NCBI GenBank assembly: GCA_900552105.1 | Contig: URYH01000002.1 | Coordinates: 15,497 to 79,496, forward strand | Length of the DNA stretch: 64,000 nucleotides | Direction: 5' to 3' | Source of the DNA: an uncultured Eubacteriales bacterium | Lineage (GTDB): Bacteria; Bacillota; Clostridia; Christensenellales; UBA1242 | Part shown: piece after piece, positions 50,922 through 60,139 of the stretch | How positions within the stretch are numbered: position 1 is the stretch's first letter | Layout of the letters: every line of letters begins with the position of its first letter | Program-made: the position numbers and the translations under genes | Notes under the pieces: generated by a model | What the model saw: only the letters and a program-made list of their open reading frames with translations | What the model was told of the DNA's origin: nothing | Database searches by the model: none

Positions 50922-53123
50922 TTAATTCAAGTTTTGCGGATTGGTTTCCACAAAAACATTAACTTTTTGCCTTTTGAATTTGTTTGCGATGTCAAAAATC
51001 TCTTTGGTCAATTCCTTTTGATGAGACGGCTTGAACCTCATGAGAATTTGATATCTATGCTTTTTCATGATTTTGTTGAGAGGTGCTTTCATGACGTCAA
51101 GATACAAGAACTCTTTGTCATACTTTCCTCTCACTTCCAATATGTCATGATAACAGTCTTTTGTCAAGCGTCTGACGAGTTCATCGTCTTCACTCACGAG
51201 AAGAACTCTCAAAATAACCGAGAAAGGCGGAAATCCGGTTGTCTCTCTGATGTTTATCTCTTTGTCATAAAATGCCTTGTAGTTGTAGTTTGCGGCGAAT
51301 TTATACACATAGTGGCGCGGACAATATGTTTGCAAAATAATCTTCCCTTCGTCCGCACTTCTTCCTGCTCGACCGCTCACTTGTGTGATTAGATCAAAAG
51401 TCTTTTCGGCACTTCTGAAATCGCTGTGATAAAGACTTTGGTCCGCATCAATAATTCCAACAAGAGTGACATCTGGGAAATCGTGACCTTTTGCAATCAT
51501 TTGCGTTCCGACAAGAATTGACGGCTTCACACTCGAAAATTCACTCAATATTTTCGCATAAGAATCTTTTGTGCTTGTTGTGTCGTTGTCCATGCGCAAA
51601 ATTTTGACGTTTGGATAATATTTTTTTAGCTCGGCAACAATTCTTTCTGTTCCAATCGCGCCTTGCTTTATGTAGCCGCTGCCGCACTCTGGGCAACGCG
51701 TAAGCGCTCGATATCTTTTGCCACAATAATGGCACTTGAGAGATTCGTCCTCTTTGTGATAAACAAGAGAAACATCACAGTCTGTGCATTTTGCAACATA
51801 TCCGCATTCTTTGCACATCATAAAAGACGAATAACCCCGCCGATTGAGAAACAACATTGCCTGCTTCTTGTTTGAAATGCACTCATCAAGGGCAGCAATC
51901 AGTGACGAAGAAAACATCAAGTTTCCGCCGTCACGAACTTCGCTGAGCATGTCAACAATTTGAATTTTTGGGAGTTCTTTTCCATTGACGCGAACGGGAA
52001 GTTCGAGCAGTTTGATTTCGCCAGACTTTGCACGGTTATAGGTTGTGAGTGCCGGAGTTGCACTGCCCAAAATCAACGGACAGTGATTATATTTTGCTCG
52101 AAATGCCGCAACAACTTCGGTGGTGTAGCGAGGGTTTGAGTCAGAAATATAACTCGAATCATGTTCTTCATCAATGATTATGACACCAAGGTTTTTTAGA
52201 GGCGCAAAAATTGCAGAGCGAGCACCAATGGCAATTTTGGCCTCACCCAAAAGCAATCTTTTCCATTCATCATATCTTTCACCGGCAGAAAGGCCGCTAT
52301 GCAAAATTGCAACATCTTGCCCAAATCGGCTTTTGAAAATCGAAAACACTTGTGGTGTGAGCGAAATTTCAGGAACAAGCATGATTGCGGTCTTCCCCGC
52401 CGTCAGCACACGCTGAATGAGAGCCATATACACTTCGGTTTTGCCAGACCCTGTGACACCATGAACGAGGTATGTGTCGTGACGCGACAAATCAACCGAT
52501 TTTATTGCATTTTCTTGTTCGGCAGTATATTTGATTTTTGTGTCACAAACTTCAAGAGCTTTTGGAGTTCTTTTTGTCTCAACTCCCAGAACTTCAACAA
52601 TTCCCATCTCTTTTAGTTTTGTTAGTGCAGAGCGAGAAAATTTGTCCGCAAGCACGCTTGAAAACTCGCCATCTTTTCCCCAAAGATAGTCAACGAGTTC
52701 AAGTTGAGATTTTGCATTTTTTTTGAGACCGCTTTTGATTTCGTCAACGTCTTTATTTTTTGAGATAAAGCACCAATCTTTTATGATTGATTTTACCTTG
52801 CCGCCGCGCATTCCAGATGGAATAAACAACTTGAGGATATCGACCATTTTGAGAAAAAACTCGTCACGCATAAAGTCCATGAGTGAAAGCATTTCAGGTG
52901 TTATTGCAGTAAAAGAATCGAGTTTGCAAAATATTTCTTTAATTTTTTCTTGAGGGATGTCAGATTTATCTTTGAGAGCAACAACAAATCCCTCAATCAG
53001 CCTTCCACCAAAAGGCACTTTGACGCGGTCGCCCACATGCAAGTCCAACGACAAAGGAACAAGGTAGTCAAACACCTTGTCAACTTCACTATTTTGAATG
53101 TCAACAATAACACTAGCGAACAT
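50922..53123 (-). CDS. priA: Primosomal protein N' (PriA helicase)
   Basis: 733 residues from ATG at 53123 (AAAGGAAAAC upstream). N-terminal DNA-binding domain, Walker A VHGVTGSGKTEVYMALIQRV, DEEHD, zinc module CKECGYVAKCTDCDVSLVYH with CHYCGKRYRALTRCPECG, and GTQMIAKGHDFPDVTLVGII. Restarts stalled forks. coaBC, often upstream, is absent. Confidence 0.95.
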   Translation of the reverse strand: MFASVIVDIQNSEVDKVFDYLVPLSLDLHVGDRVKVPFGGRLIEGFVVALKDKSDIPQEKIKEIFCKLDSFTAITPEMLSLMDFMRDEFFLKMVDILKLFIPSGMRGGKVKSIIKDWCFISKNKDVDEIKSGLKKNAKSQLELVDYLWGKDGEFSSVLADKFSRSALTKLKEMGIVEVLGVETKRTPKALEVCDTKIKYTAEQENAIKSVDLSRHDTYLVHGVTGSGKTEVYMALIQRVLTAGKTAIMLVPEISLTPQVFSIFKSRFGQDVAILHSGLSAGERYDEWKRLLLGEAKIAIGARSAIFAPLKNLGVIIIDEEHDSSYISDSNPRYTTEVVAAFRAKYNHCPLILGSATPALTTYNRAKSGEIKLLELPVRVNGKELPKIQIVDMLSEVRDGGNLMFSSSLIAALDECISNKKQAMLFLNRRGYSSFMMCKECGYVAKCTDCDVSLVYHKEDESLKCHYCGKRYRALTRCPECGSGYIKQGAIGTERIVAELKKYYPNVKILRMDNDTTSTKDSYAKILSEFSSVKPSILVGTQMIAKGHDFPDVTLVGIIDADQSLYHSDFRSAEKTFDLITQVSGRAGRSADEGKIILQTYCPRHYVYKFAANYNYKAFYDKEINIRETTGFPPFSVILRVLLVSEDDELVRRLTKDCYHDILEVRGKYDKEFLYLDVMKAPLNKIMKKHRYQILMRFKPSHQKELTKEIFDIANKFKRQKVNVFVETNPQNLN

Positions 53124-53164
53124 TTGTTTTCCTTTTATGCGATTTTTTGCGGATATTAGTATGT

Positions 53165-53192
53165 TAAAAAAAAGGTTGCATATTTGCAACCC
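53165..53192 (-). terminator. Terminator after rpoZ
   Basis: Minus strand GGTTGCA-AATA-TGCAACC followed by eight T, 6 nt after the rpoZ stop. Confidence 0.85.
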
Positions 53193-53197
53193 TTTTG

Positions 53198-53398
53198 TTA
53201 ATCAAGATTACTTGGAACAATATCTCCATTGACGACTTCTTCGCAAGCGATTGTGATTGCCTTTTTGTCACTCACCTCAAGTTCAGCGGGAATTCTTTTT
53301 TCAAGTTCTTTTGCCCTTTTGGAAACCAAGCAGCAAAGTCTATATTTGTTGTTGCCTGTTTTTTTTGCCATAAGGTCAATTGGTGGTTGATTCATCAT
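53198..53398 (-). CDS. rpoZ: RNA polymerase omega subunit
   Basis: 66 residues from one of several clustered ATGs (GAGG 9 nt before 53398). NQPPIDLMAKKTGNNKYRLC, VSKRAKELEKRIPAELEVSD and KKAITIACEEVVNGDIV. Stabilises RNA polymerase. The gmk and remA genes that normally precede it are not here. Confidence 0.9.
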   Translation of the reverse strand: MMNQPPIDLMAKKTGNNKYRLCCLVSKRAKELEKRIPAELEVSDKKAITIACEEVVNGDIVPSNLD

Positions 53399-53477
53399 AT
53401 ACATATACCTCTTTCAAAATATTACACCGCATTATATCACACAAATTTTAATTTGTGAATAAAAATATGGCATTTTT

Positions 53478-55424
53478 TTATTTTTTTAACATATCCAAAA
53501 ATTGTTGTTCAGAAATAACCTTAACACCCAGCGCTGTGGCTTTGTCGAGTTTGCTGCCAGCATTTTCTCCAGCAAGCACATAATCCGTGTTTTTGGAAAC
53601 AGATGACAAGCACTCTCCGCCCTCGTTTTCAATCATTTTTTGCGCTTCTTGACGAGGCATTGAAAGCGTTCCCGTGAGGACAAACTTTTTGCCAGCAAAT
53701 TTTCCGCCAGCTGAAAAATTTTCATACACAATGTTCACACCGCGTTCAAAAAGTTTGTCGATGTCGTCAACATTGTTTTTGTTTTGAAAAAAGTCAAATA
53801 TACCTTGCGCCATGATGTCGCCAACATCTCGAATTGCCGAAAGCTCCTCAAAAGTCGCGTTTTTTAACGCATCATACGATTTGAAAGTTTTTGCCAAATC
53901 CTTGCTTGTTTTTGTTCCGACGTTTGGAATTGCAAGCGCATAGATAAAGTTCGCAAAAGGAACATTTTTGCTGTTTTCGATGGAAGAAATGATGTTTTCC
54001 GACTTTTTATCTTTGAAGCTGTCAAGCACAAACAAATCGTCTTTTTTGAGGTCGAAAATTTGATAATGTTTTTCAACTCCAAGTTCAGCATTCAGTTGCT
54101 CAATCGTCTTTATGCTCAGCCCCTCAATGTCAAACGCCTCTTTTGAACAAAAATGCGTGAGTTTGTTGATTATTTGTTTCCCGCAACCCTCTTTGTTTGG
54201 ACAAAACAAATTCGCACCAATCTCAACAAGTTCGTGACCACACACCGGACAATGAGTTGGCTTTTCAATTTCAACCGAATTTGGGAGTTCTTGCGCAATG
54301 GATAGAATTTCAGGAATAACTTCATTGCTGCGCCTAATAAACACAGTTGAGCCAATTTTGACTTTTTTGCGCTCAATGTCGCCCATGTTGTTGAGTGTTG
54401 CACGCGTGACAGTCGCCCCAGCAAGAGTGACTGGGTCCACAACCGCAATTGGCGTGAGCTTGCCAGTTCTTCCAACTTGCCAAATAACATCTTTGAGCAT
54501 GCTTGTCACTTCAACTGGCGCAAACTTGTATGCAACAGCCCACTTTGGAAATTTTGCCGTCCAACCAATTGCCTCACGTGGTGCAACTTGGTCAAGTTTT
54601 AACACCATTCCATCAATCAGAATGTCAAGATTTGACTTGATTTTGTCAACTCGGTCAATCTCATTTTTTATTTCGTCAATGTCGTTAACCGTCTTATAGA
54701 AATCGCCCGTCTTAAAGCCGTTTTCAATCAAAAATTCGTGGATTTCTTGTTGCGTTGAGAACTCTTTGCCTTCAATAAAATTTATCGCATAAGCAAAGAA
54801 ATCAAGCCGTCTTGCTGCTGTCACTTTTGGATCAAGGTTTCTGATTGCGCCAGCAACAGCATTGCGAGCATTTTTCAAAGGTTCATTCGCGGTTTCATTA
54901 TATTTTTTTAGATTCGAAAGAGTGATCATTCCTTCGCCCTGAACAATGAGTCGACCACCAAATGGAATGGACAAAGGAACGCTTTGAATTGTTCGAACTT
55001 GCTCCGTGACATCTTCGCCAACTCTTCCGTTTCCACGAGTGCCCGCTTGGGTCAAAATTCCGTTTTCATAAACAATCACGATTGAAAGTCCGTCAAATTT
55101 ATATTCAAGCGAAAACCTTGCGTCTGGCACTGACTTTTTCATGTCGCGGAGCCATTTTTCAACCTCAGCAATGCTTTGACACTTATCCAGCGAAAACAAA
55201 GGATTTTTGTGATTATATTTTTTGAAACCCGAAAGCACTTGTCCACCAACGCGAAGTGATGGCGAATTTGGAAGAACAACGCCAGTTTCTTTTTCAAGTG
55301 CAATAAGCCTGTCATACATTTTGTCATAATCAGCATCTGCGATTGTTGGATTGTCGAGAACATAGTAGTTGTGGCAATGAATGTTGAGTTCATCAACCAA
55401 TTTTTTCATTTCATCAAGATTCAT
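53478..55424 (-). CDS. ligA: NAD-dependent DNA ligase
   Basis: 648 residues. Adenylation Lys in SLEYKFDGLSIVIVYENGIL, GTRGNGRVGEDVTEQVRTIQ, four-Cys zinc finger CPVCGHELVEIGANLFCPNK, HhH repeats and a C-terminal BRCT domain (FAGKKFVLTGTLSMPRQEAQ). Seals nicks in replication and repair. It lies 9 nt after pcrA. Confidence 0.96.
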   Translation of the reverse strand: MNLDEMKKLVDELNIHCHNYYVLDNPTIADADYDKMYDRLIALEKETGVVLPNSPSLRVGGQVLSGFKKYNHKNPLFSLDKCQSIAEVEKWLRDMKKSVPDARFSLEYKFDGLSIVIVYENGILTQAGTRGNGRVGEDVTEQVRTIQSVPLSIPFGGRLIVQGEGMITLSNLKKYNETANEPLKNARNAVAGAIRNLDPKVTAARRLDFFAYAINFIEGKEFSTQQEIHEFLIENGFKTGDFYKTVNDIDEIKNEIDRVDKIKSNLDILIDGMVLKLDQVAPREAIGWTAKFPKWAVAYKFAPVEVTSMLKDVIWQVGRTGKLTPIAVVDPVTLAGATVTRATLNNMGDIERKKVKIGSTVFIRRSNEVIPEILSIAQELPNSVEIEKPTHCPVCGHELVEIGANLFCPNKEGCGKQIINKLTHFCSKEAFDIEGLSIKTIEQLNAELGVEKHYQIFDLKKDDLFVLDSFKDKKSENIISSIENSKNVPFANFIYALAIPNVGTKTSKDLAKTFKSYDALKNATFEELSAIRDVGDIMAQGIFDFFQNKNNVDDIDKLFERGVNIVYENFSAGGKFAGKKFVLTGTLSMPRQEAQKMIENEGGECLSSVSKNTDYVLAGENAGSKLDKATALGVKVISEQQFLDMLKK

Positions 55425-55432
55425 TTTTCACC

Positions 55433-57613
55433 TCACAAAATTGTTAGTGGAGCAATATCCAGCATCAAAGTTTTTGTTCCATAATCTTCAAAATTAATAT
55501 CAGCACATCTATCAACAAGGTCGATTGAAATAATCTTTCCATCGCCAAATCTTGTGTGTGTTACATTTTGTCCGACCCTATATATTGATAAATCTTTCTT
55601 TGGAGTTTCAAAACTATTATTTTCTTTTTGTCTGAAATTATTGAAATTTGAAACATTAAATGATGAGAATTTTTGACGATGTTCGCTGGCAATAATCGGC
55701 GCAACCTTCTTTTCAAGTCCAAGCTCTGTGAGGAATCTTGAAGGGTTTGAAAAGTCGCGTTTTCCATAGAGATACCTGCACTTTGTTCGTGTGAGATATA
55801 ATCTTTCCTCTGCCCTTGTTATTGCGACATACATGAGTCGCCTTTCTTCTTCCATTTCGGAATTTGTTGAAATGTTGTTGCGAATGATTGGGAAGATTTT
55901 TTCTTCAAGTCCAACAACAAAAACGACCTTAAATTCAAGACCTTTCACAGCATGAATTGTTGCGAGTTTGACGTGGTTGTCCGAGTTTTCCATGCCGTCA
56001 GCATCACTTTCGAGTGTGACATTTTCAACAAACTCACCGAGCGTCAAATCTGGTTGTTTGCTAACCGCCCCCTCAACCGCCGTCACAAACTGGTCGATGT
56101 TGATGAGTTTGTCGTTTTCTTGTTCAATGTCGGGATTATATGCCGAACGAATGTTGAAAGAATCAATCACGAGTTTCACAAACTGAACAACAGATGTTGT
56201 TGCGGTATTTTTAATTTTTTCATACTCTCCCCAAAAACCAGCAAATTTCTTTTGAAGAGGACCTTGTGTCTCCTGCTTTGATATGCTTTCGCATGCTTGC
56301 AAAAGTGTTTGATTGTGCATTGTGGCGTATGTACGAAGTTTGTCCAAAGCACCCTCGCCAATGCCTCGTTTTGGAAAATTTATTACACGCAAGAAACTCA
56401 TCTCATCGCTTGGATTGAGAAATAATTTGAGATAGGACAAAATGTTTTTTATTTCTTGTCGCTCATAAAACTTGAACCCGCCAAATATCTTATGCGGAAT
56501 GTTGCGAGCGAGAAAACTTTGTTCAAATGGCAATGTTAATGCATTGAGACGCATGAGAACTGCAAAATCCGAATAAGAATACCCAAACTTTGCAACAAGT
56601 TCTTGGATTTTGTTGGCAACAAACTCTGCTTCTTCCCCTTCATCATATCCCACAAAACTTTGGACGGAGTCGCCTTCGTTGTTTTCAGTGTATAGCGATT
56701 TTGGGTGACGCTCTTTGTTGTTTAGAATAATTTTGTTCGCAGAGTCCAAAATTTGTTTTGTTGAGCGGTAATTTCTTTCAAGTTTGAAGGTTTTGCAACC
56801 AGAAAAATAATTTTCGAACCCATATATATTTTCAAAGTTTGCACCACGCCAAGTGTAGATGCATTGATCTTCATCTCCAACAACAAACACGTTTTTGTGC
56901 ACACTTGTGAGATGTTTGACAAGTTTCATTTGAACAGCATTTGTGTCTTGAAACTCATCAACCAAAACATAGCGAAAACGGTTTGCATATTTTTGTTTGA
57001 CCTCTGGAAAAGTTGCAAAAAGTTCAAGTGTTTTTAGGAGCAAATCGTCAAAATCAAGTGCATTGCTTTCTTTCAAACTTTTTTGGTATTGATGATATAT
57101 TTTGACAATCTCATCAACACAATCAAGGTATTTATTCTCATTTGCAAAATCATCAATGTCCATATCTTGATTTTTGATTTTATCAATGTAGTATATCGCG
57201 TCTTTTTTGATGCTGTCATCATACTTGTTTTCGTCACAAATCTTTTTGATTAGTTTTTCGGTGTCAGTGTCAGAATATATCGAAAAATTGCCAGAAAAAC
57301 CATCAAGATAATGGATGTTTTCTCGCAAAATTCTCACACACATTGAATGAAAGGTTGAAATCCAAACATCTTGTCCACCTTGACACAATGCCACAACCCG
57401 CTCTTTCATTTCGCGTGCTGCCTTGTTTGTGAAAGTGATTGCAAGAATTTCATATGGTGACACGCCGAGATTTTCAATGAGATGTGCAATGCGATAGGTC
57501 AAAAGTTTGGTTTTTCCGCTTCCAGCACCCGCCGTCACCAAAACAGCACCCTCAGTTTCAATCAGGGCATCATATTGTTGTTTATTCAAATCGTGTAGGT
57601 CAAATTTACTCAT
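55433..57613 (-). CDS. pcrA: DNA helicase PcrA/UvrD
   Basis: 726 residues from ATG at 57613. Motif I VTAGAGSGKTKLLTYRIAHL, II VLVDEFQDTNAVQMKLVKHL, III VVGDEDQCIYTWRGAN, IV RNYRSTKQILDSA, V ATIHAVKGLEFKVVFVVGLE, VI LMYVAITRAEERLYLTRTKC. A 3'-5' helicase for repair and replication-transcription conflicts. The start sits almost at the expected transcription start (57620-57647). Confidence 0.95.
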   Translation of the reverse strand: MSKFDLHDLNKQQYDALIETEGAVLVTAGAGSGKTKLLTYRIAHLIENLGVSPYEILAITFTNKAAREMKERVVALCQGGQDVWISTFHSMCVRILRENIHYLDGFSGNFSIYSDTDTEKLIKKICDENKYDDSIKKDAIYYIDKIKNQDMDIDDFANENKYLDCVDEIVKIYHQYQKSLKESNALDFDDLLLKTLELFATFPEVKQKYANRFRYVLVDEFQDTNAVQMKLVKHLTSVHKNVFVVGDEDQCIYTWRGANFENIYGFENYFSGCKTFKLERNYRSTKQILDSANKIILNNKERHPKSLYTENNEGDSVQSFVGYDEGEEAEFVANKIQELVAKFGYSYSDFAVLMRLNALTLPFEQSFLARNIPHKIFGGFKFYERQEIKNILSYLKLFLNPSDEMSFLRVINFPKRGIGEGALDKLRTYATMHNQTLLQACESISKQETQGPLQKKFAGFWGEYEKIKNTATTSVVQFVKLVIDSFNIRSAYNPDIEQENDKLINIDQFVTAVEGAVSKQPDLTLGEFVENVTLESDADGMENSDNHVKLATIHAVKGLEFKVVFVVGLEEKIFPIIRNNISTNSEMEEERRLMYVAITRAEERLYLTRTKCRYLYGKRDFSNPSRFLTELGLEKKVAPIIASEHRQKFSSFNVSNFNNFRQKENNSFETPKKDLSIYRVGQNVTHTRFGDGKIISIDLVDRCADINFEDYGTKTLMLDIAPLTIL

Positions 57614-57619
57614 AAGTTT

Positions 57620-57647
57620 ATTATAACACATCAACCCAACTTTTCAA
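57620..57647 (-). promoter_or_regulatory. Promoter of pcrA, possibly leaderless
   Basis: TATAAT at 57620-57625 with TTGAAA at 57642-57647 (spacing 16). The pcrA ATG is 7 nt after the -10 box, and no Shine-Dalgarno lies between. Confidence 0.6.
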
Positions 57648-57683
57648 ACTAATGACGTAAAGTCGATAATGTTTTTCTGACAA

Positions 57684-57710
57684 AAAGACCATGAAATTTT
57701 CATGGTCTTT
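57684..57710 (-). terminator. Terminator after thrS
   Basis: AAAGACCATG/CATGGTCTTT around an A/T loop (57684-57710), T-run on both strands, 4 nt after the thrS stop. Confidence 0.85.
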
Positions 57711-57713
57711 TGT

Positions 57714-59450
57714 TTATCTTGCAAATGTTTTTATCTCTTGTTTTATCTTTGCAATAAAATCGTCAAGTTTGACGCCATTTTCTTGCACATTTTTTCTCGC
57801 CCGATATGAAATTGTTTGATTATTTTGTTCTTCATCTCCCAAAATCAAGAAATATGGATTTTTCATAAGTTGTGATTCACGAATCTTGTATCCGATTTTT
57901 TCATTTCTGTCATCAAGTTCAACACGAATCCCAGCAGCTTGAAGTTTTTCATAAACTGATTTTGCATACTCTGCATTTCTGTCAGTGAGAGGTGCAACAA
58001 CCACTTGAACAGGACTGAGCCAAAGTGGAAAAGCTCCTGCAAAGTGTTCTGTGATAATTCCGATAAATCGTTCAAACGAGCCAAGAATTGCACGGTGAAT
58101 CATGATAGGTGTCTTCTTTTCGCCTTCTGCGTCAACATATGTTATGCCAAAGCGCATTGGAAGTTGGAAGTCAAGTTGAACAGTTCCCATTTGCCATTCG
58201 CGTCCCAAGCAATCCTTCATTTTTATGTCAATTTTTGGACCATAGAAAGCACCATCGCCTTCATTCACTCTGTAATTGCCCTTTCCGCAAAGTTCGTCAA
58301 GAACAGCACGGAGGTCGCTTTCAGCCTTGTTCCAAGTTTCAATCTCACCCATAAAGTCTTGTGGACGAGTTGAAAGTGTGAGTTGATAGTCAAGTCCAAA
58401 AACCCCATAAATGTAGTCGGCAATTTTGATGATTTCTTTGATTTCGCTGCCAATTTGGTCTTCGGTAATATAATTGTGTGAATCATCTTGACGAAACATT
58501 CTGACGCGGAACAATCCGTTCAGTTGACCCGATTTTTCGTTTCTGTGAATGACATCAACATCATTAAATCTCAATGGAAGGTCTTTATAACTTCTCATTT
58601 TGCTCGCAAACACTTTGATTGAGTTTGGACAATTCATTGGTTTGAGCGCCTGCTCTTTGCCGTCAGAATCTTTGAGAACATACATATCTTCTTTGTAGTG
58701 ATCCCAGTGTCCTGATGTTTTCCAAAGAATTGACGAATTGAGTTGTGGTCCAGAAAATTCTTGATATCCTCTTTTTTGATGTTCATCTCTCCAAAAGTTT
58801 ATAAGTGTGTTGAGAATTGTGAAGCCTTTTGGAAGCCAATACGCCATTCCTGGAGCAGTTTCGTCAAAGAAAAATAGTTCTTGTTCTCTGCCAAGTTTTC
58901 TGTGGTCACGCTTTTTTGCTTCTTCCAGCATGTTGAGATAGTCCGCGAGTTGTTTTTTGTCTTTGAACGCATAGGCATAAACTCTTTGAAGCATCTTGTT
59001 CTTTTCGTTTCCCCTCCAATATGCCCCATTGATTTTTGCGAGTTTATATCCAAAGTTTTGTAGTTTCCCCGTGCTTTCAACATGAGGGCCGCGGCACAAA
59101 TCAACAAAATCATCTCCGAGATAATAAACGCTGATAACTTCGTTTTCTGGCAGTTCGTTGATTAACTCGGTTTTGTATTCGTTGTCTTTGAACATTTCAA
59201 GTGCTTCTGCCTTTGAAACTTCGCGTCTAACAAACTTTTCGTTGTGACTTATGATGTTTTTCATTTCTTTTTCAATCTTTGGCAAAACATCTTCCGTAAA
59301 AGACTCTGCTGTGTCCAAATCATAATAAAACCCGTCTTCAATCGCTGGTCCGATTGTGAGTTTTGTTTTTGGATAAAGCTTCATTATTGCTTTTGCCATG
59401 ACATGGGCAAGGCTGTGTCTGCCAATCATTTCCATTTCTTCGTTTTCCAT
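57714..59450 (-). CDS. thrS: Threonyl-tRNA synthetase without TGS domain
   Basis: 578 residues from ATG at 59450, with AGGAG 7 nt upstream; most ThrS have about 640. It begins directly in the editing domain (GRHSLAHVMAKAIMKLYPKT, CRGPHVESTGKL). Class II core: MNCPNSIKVFASK (zinc Cys), LNGLFRVRMFRQDDSHNYIT, PMIHRAILGSFERFIGIITE. The N-terminal TGS domain is missing, and no start before 59450 could encode it. Controlled by a T-box leader. Confidence 0.94.
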   Translation of the reverse strand: MENEEMEMIGRHSLAHVMAKAIMKLYPKTKLTIGPAIEDGFYYDLDTAESFTEDVLPKIEKEMKNIISHNEKFVRREVSKAEALEMFKDNEYKTELINELPENEVISVYYLGDDFVDLCRGPHVESTGKLQNFGYKLAKINGAYWRGNEKNKMLQRVYAYAFKDKKQLADYLNMLEEAKKRDHRKLGREQELFFFDETAPGMAYWLPKGFTILNTLINFWRDEHQKRGYQEFSGPQLNSSILWKTSGHWDHYKEDMYVLKDSDGKEQALKPMNCPNSIKVFASKMRSYKDLPLRFNDVDVIHRNEKSGQLNGLFRVRMFRQDDSHNYITEDQIGSEIKEIIKIADYIYGVFGLDYQLTLSTRPQDFMGEIETWNKAESDLRAVLDELCGKGNYRVNEGDGAFYGPKIDIKMKDCLGREWQMGTVQLDFQLPMRFGITYVDAEGEKKTPIMIHRAILGSFERFIGIITEHFAGAFPLWLSPVQVVVAPLTDRNAEYAKSVYEKLQAAGIRVELDDRNEKIGYKIRESQLMKNPYFLILGDEEQNNQTISYRARKNVQENGVKLDDFIAKIKQEIKTFAR

Positions 59451-59488
59451 AATCAATCTCCTAAAATAAATTTTCTTGCAAAAGGAAT

Positions 59489-59695
59489 AAAAAAATCCTT
59501 TGCATGAGCAAAGGACGATAAATTACCGTGGTTCCACCTTTTTTCAAAATGCAACTGCATTTCCTCTTTTCGTTTATGAATAAGTCTTTGTCAAAGTGGT
59601 TTCGCCTCCAATCTATCTCAGGTCTTGCACCAACCGACCCCTCTCTGTGCGACACAAATGGAACTACTTGTCTTTGGCTATTATTGATAAACATA
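59489..59695 (-). promoter_or_regulatory. T-box leader (Thr) of thrS
   Basis: The diagnostic T-box AGGTGGAACCACG lies at 59539-59527 on the minus strand. It is followed by a terminator, TCCTTTGC-TCAT-GCAAAGGA plus T-run (59515-59489). Stem I carries AGAGAGGGGTCGGTTGGTG, the AG-bulge/apical region, and ACC at 59600-59598 in GCGAAACCACTTTG is the likely Thr specifier. Uncharged tRNA-Thr would stop termination. Confidence 0.9.
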
Positions 59696-59699
59696 ATGT

Positions 59700-59728
59700 G
59701 TTATACTCCACAAAAAAACTTTTGTCAA
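59700..59728 (-). promoter_or_regulatory. SigA promoter of the thrS T-box transcript
   Basis: TTGACA (59723-59728), 17 nt, TATAAC (59700-59705). Confidence 0.8.
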
Positions 59729-59770
59729 CAATTTTAACAAAAAGGCTTTACTTTTTGTGACGTTGCTAAG

Positions 59771-59789
59771 CTCCGCCACAAAATGACAT
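59771..59789. repeat. Short interspersed palindromic repeat, copy 1
   Basis: CTCCGCCACAAAATGACAT; the minus strand reads ATGTCATTTTGTGGCGGAG, related to ATGTCATTTCGAGGCG at 62625-62640 and ATGTCATATCGAGC at 63932-63945. Located in a 410-nt gene-free region. Confidence 0.4.
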
Positions 59790-59877
59790 AAAGAAAAATG
59801 TCGATTTCGCATATCAATATGGTTTTAATCCAAGAGTTATGGCATTCTTCGCCTTAACTCTTCTTATTAGCCCAATT

Positions 59878-59961
59878 GCATAAACAACAAAAGGGTGTCA
59901 AGTGTTTGAATGCTACAGCATTCAAATTCATTTCACACTTGAAGCCATTTCGTGTTTATGC
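59878..59961. ncRNA. Two-copy covarying hairpin element, copy 1
   Basis: Three nested stems: GCATAAACA/TGTTTATGC (59878-59886 with 59953-59961), TCAAGTGT/ACACTTGA (59898-59905 with 59935-59942) and TTTGAATGC/GCATTCAAA (59905-59913 with 59918-59926). Eight unpaired bases follow the inner stem, and GCAACACA continues to the right. A relative with compensating base changes is at 63741-63874. Transcribed strand unknown; it could also act as DNA. Confidence 0.5.
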
Positions 59962-59976
59962 AACACACAAAAAACA

Positions 59977-60134
59977 AAAACGCAAAAGAAAAAGATTTTG
60001 TCCCCAAAATTGACAAAATCCTTTTGCGTTTTGTTTTTTGTTGCCCTCTTGCCCCGCTCCGCCAAGGGCGCCGGGGTTTGGGGCTTGCGTTGCCCCAAAG
60101 GTTTTTTCGTTCTTTTTTGACTCCAAAAAAGAAC
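59977..60134. repeat. Cluster of long perfect fold-backs
   Basis: AAAACGCAAAAG/CTTTTGCGTTTT (12 bp, 59977-60032) encloses GATTTTGTC/GACAAAATC (9 bp). Then TTTGGGGC/GCCCCAAA (60077-60099) lies in a GC-rich patch, and GTTCTTTTTT/AAAAAAGAAC (60109-60134) is 5 nt from the end of the next gene, where it may terminate. No coding frame. Confidence 0.55.
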
Positions 60135-60139
60135 ACCGA

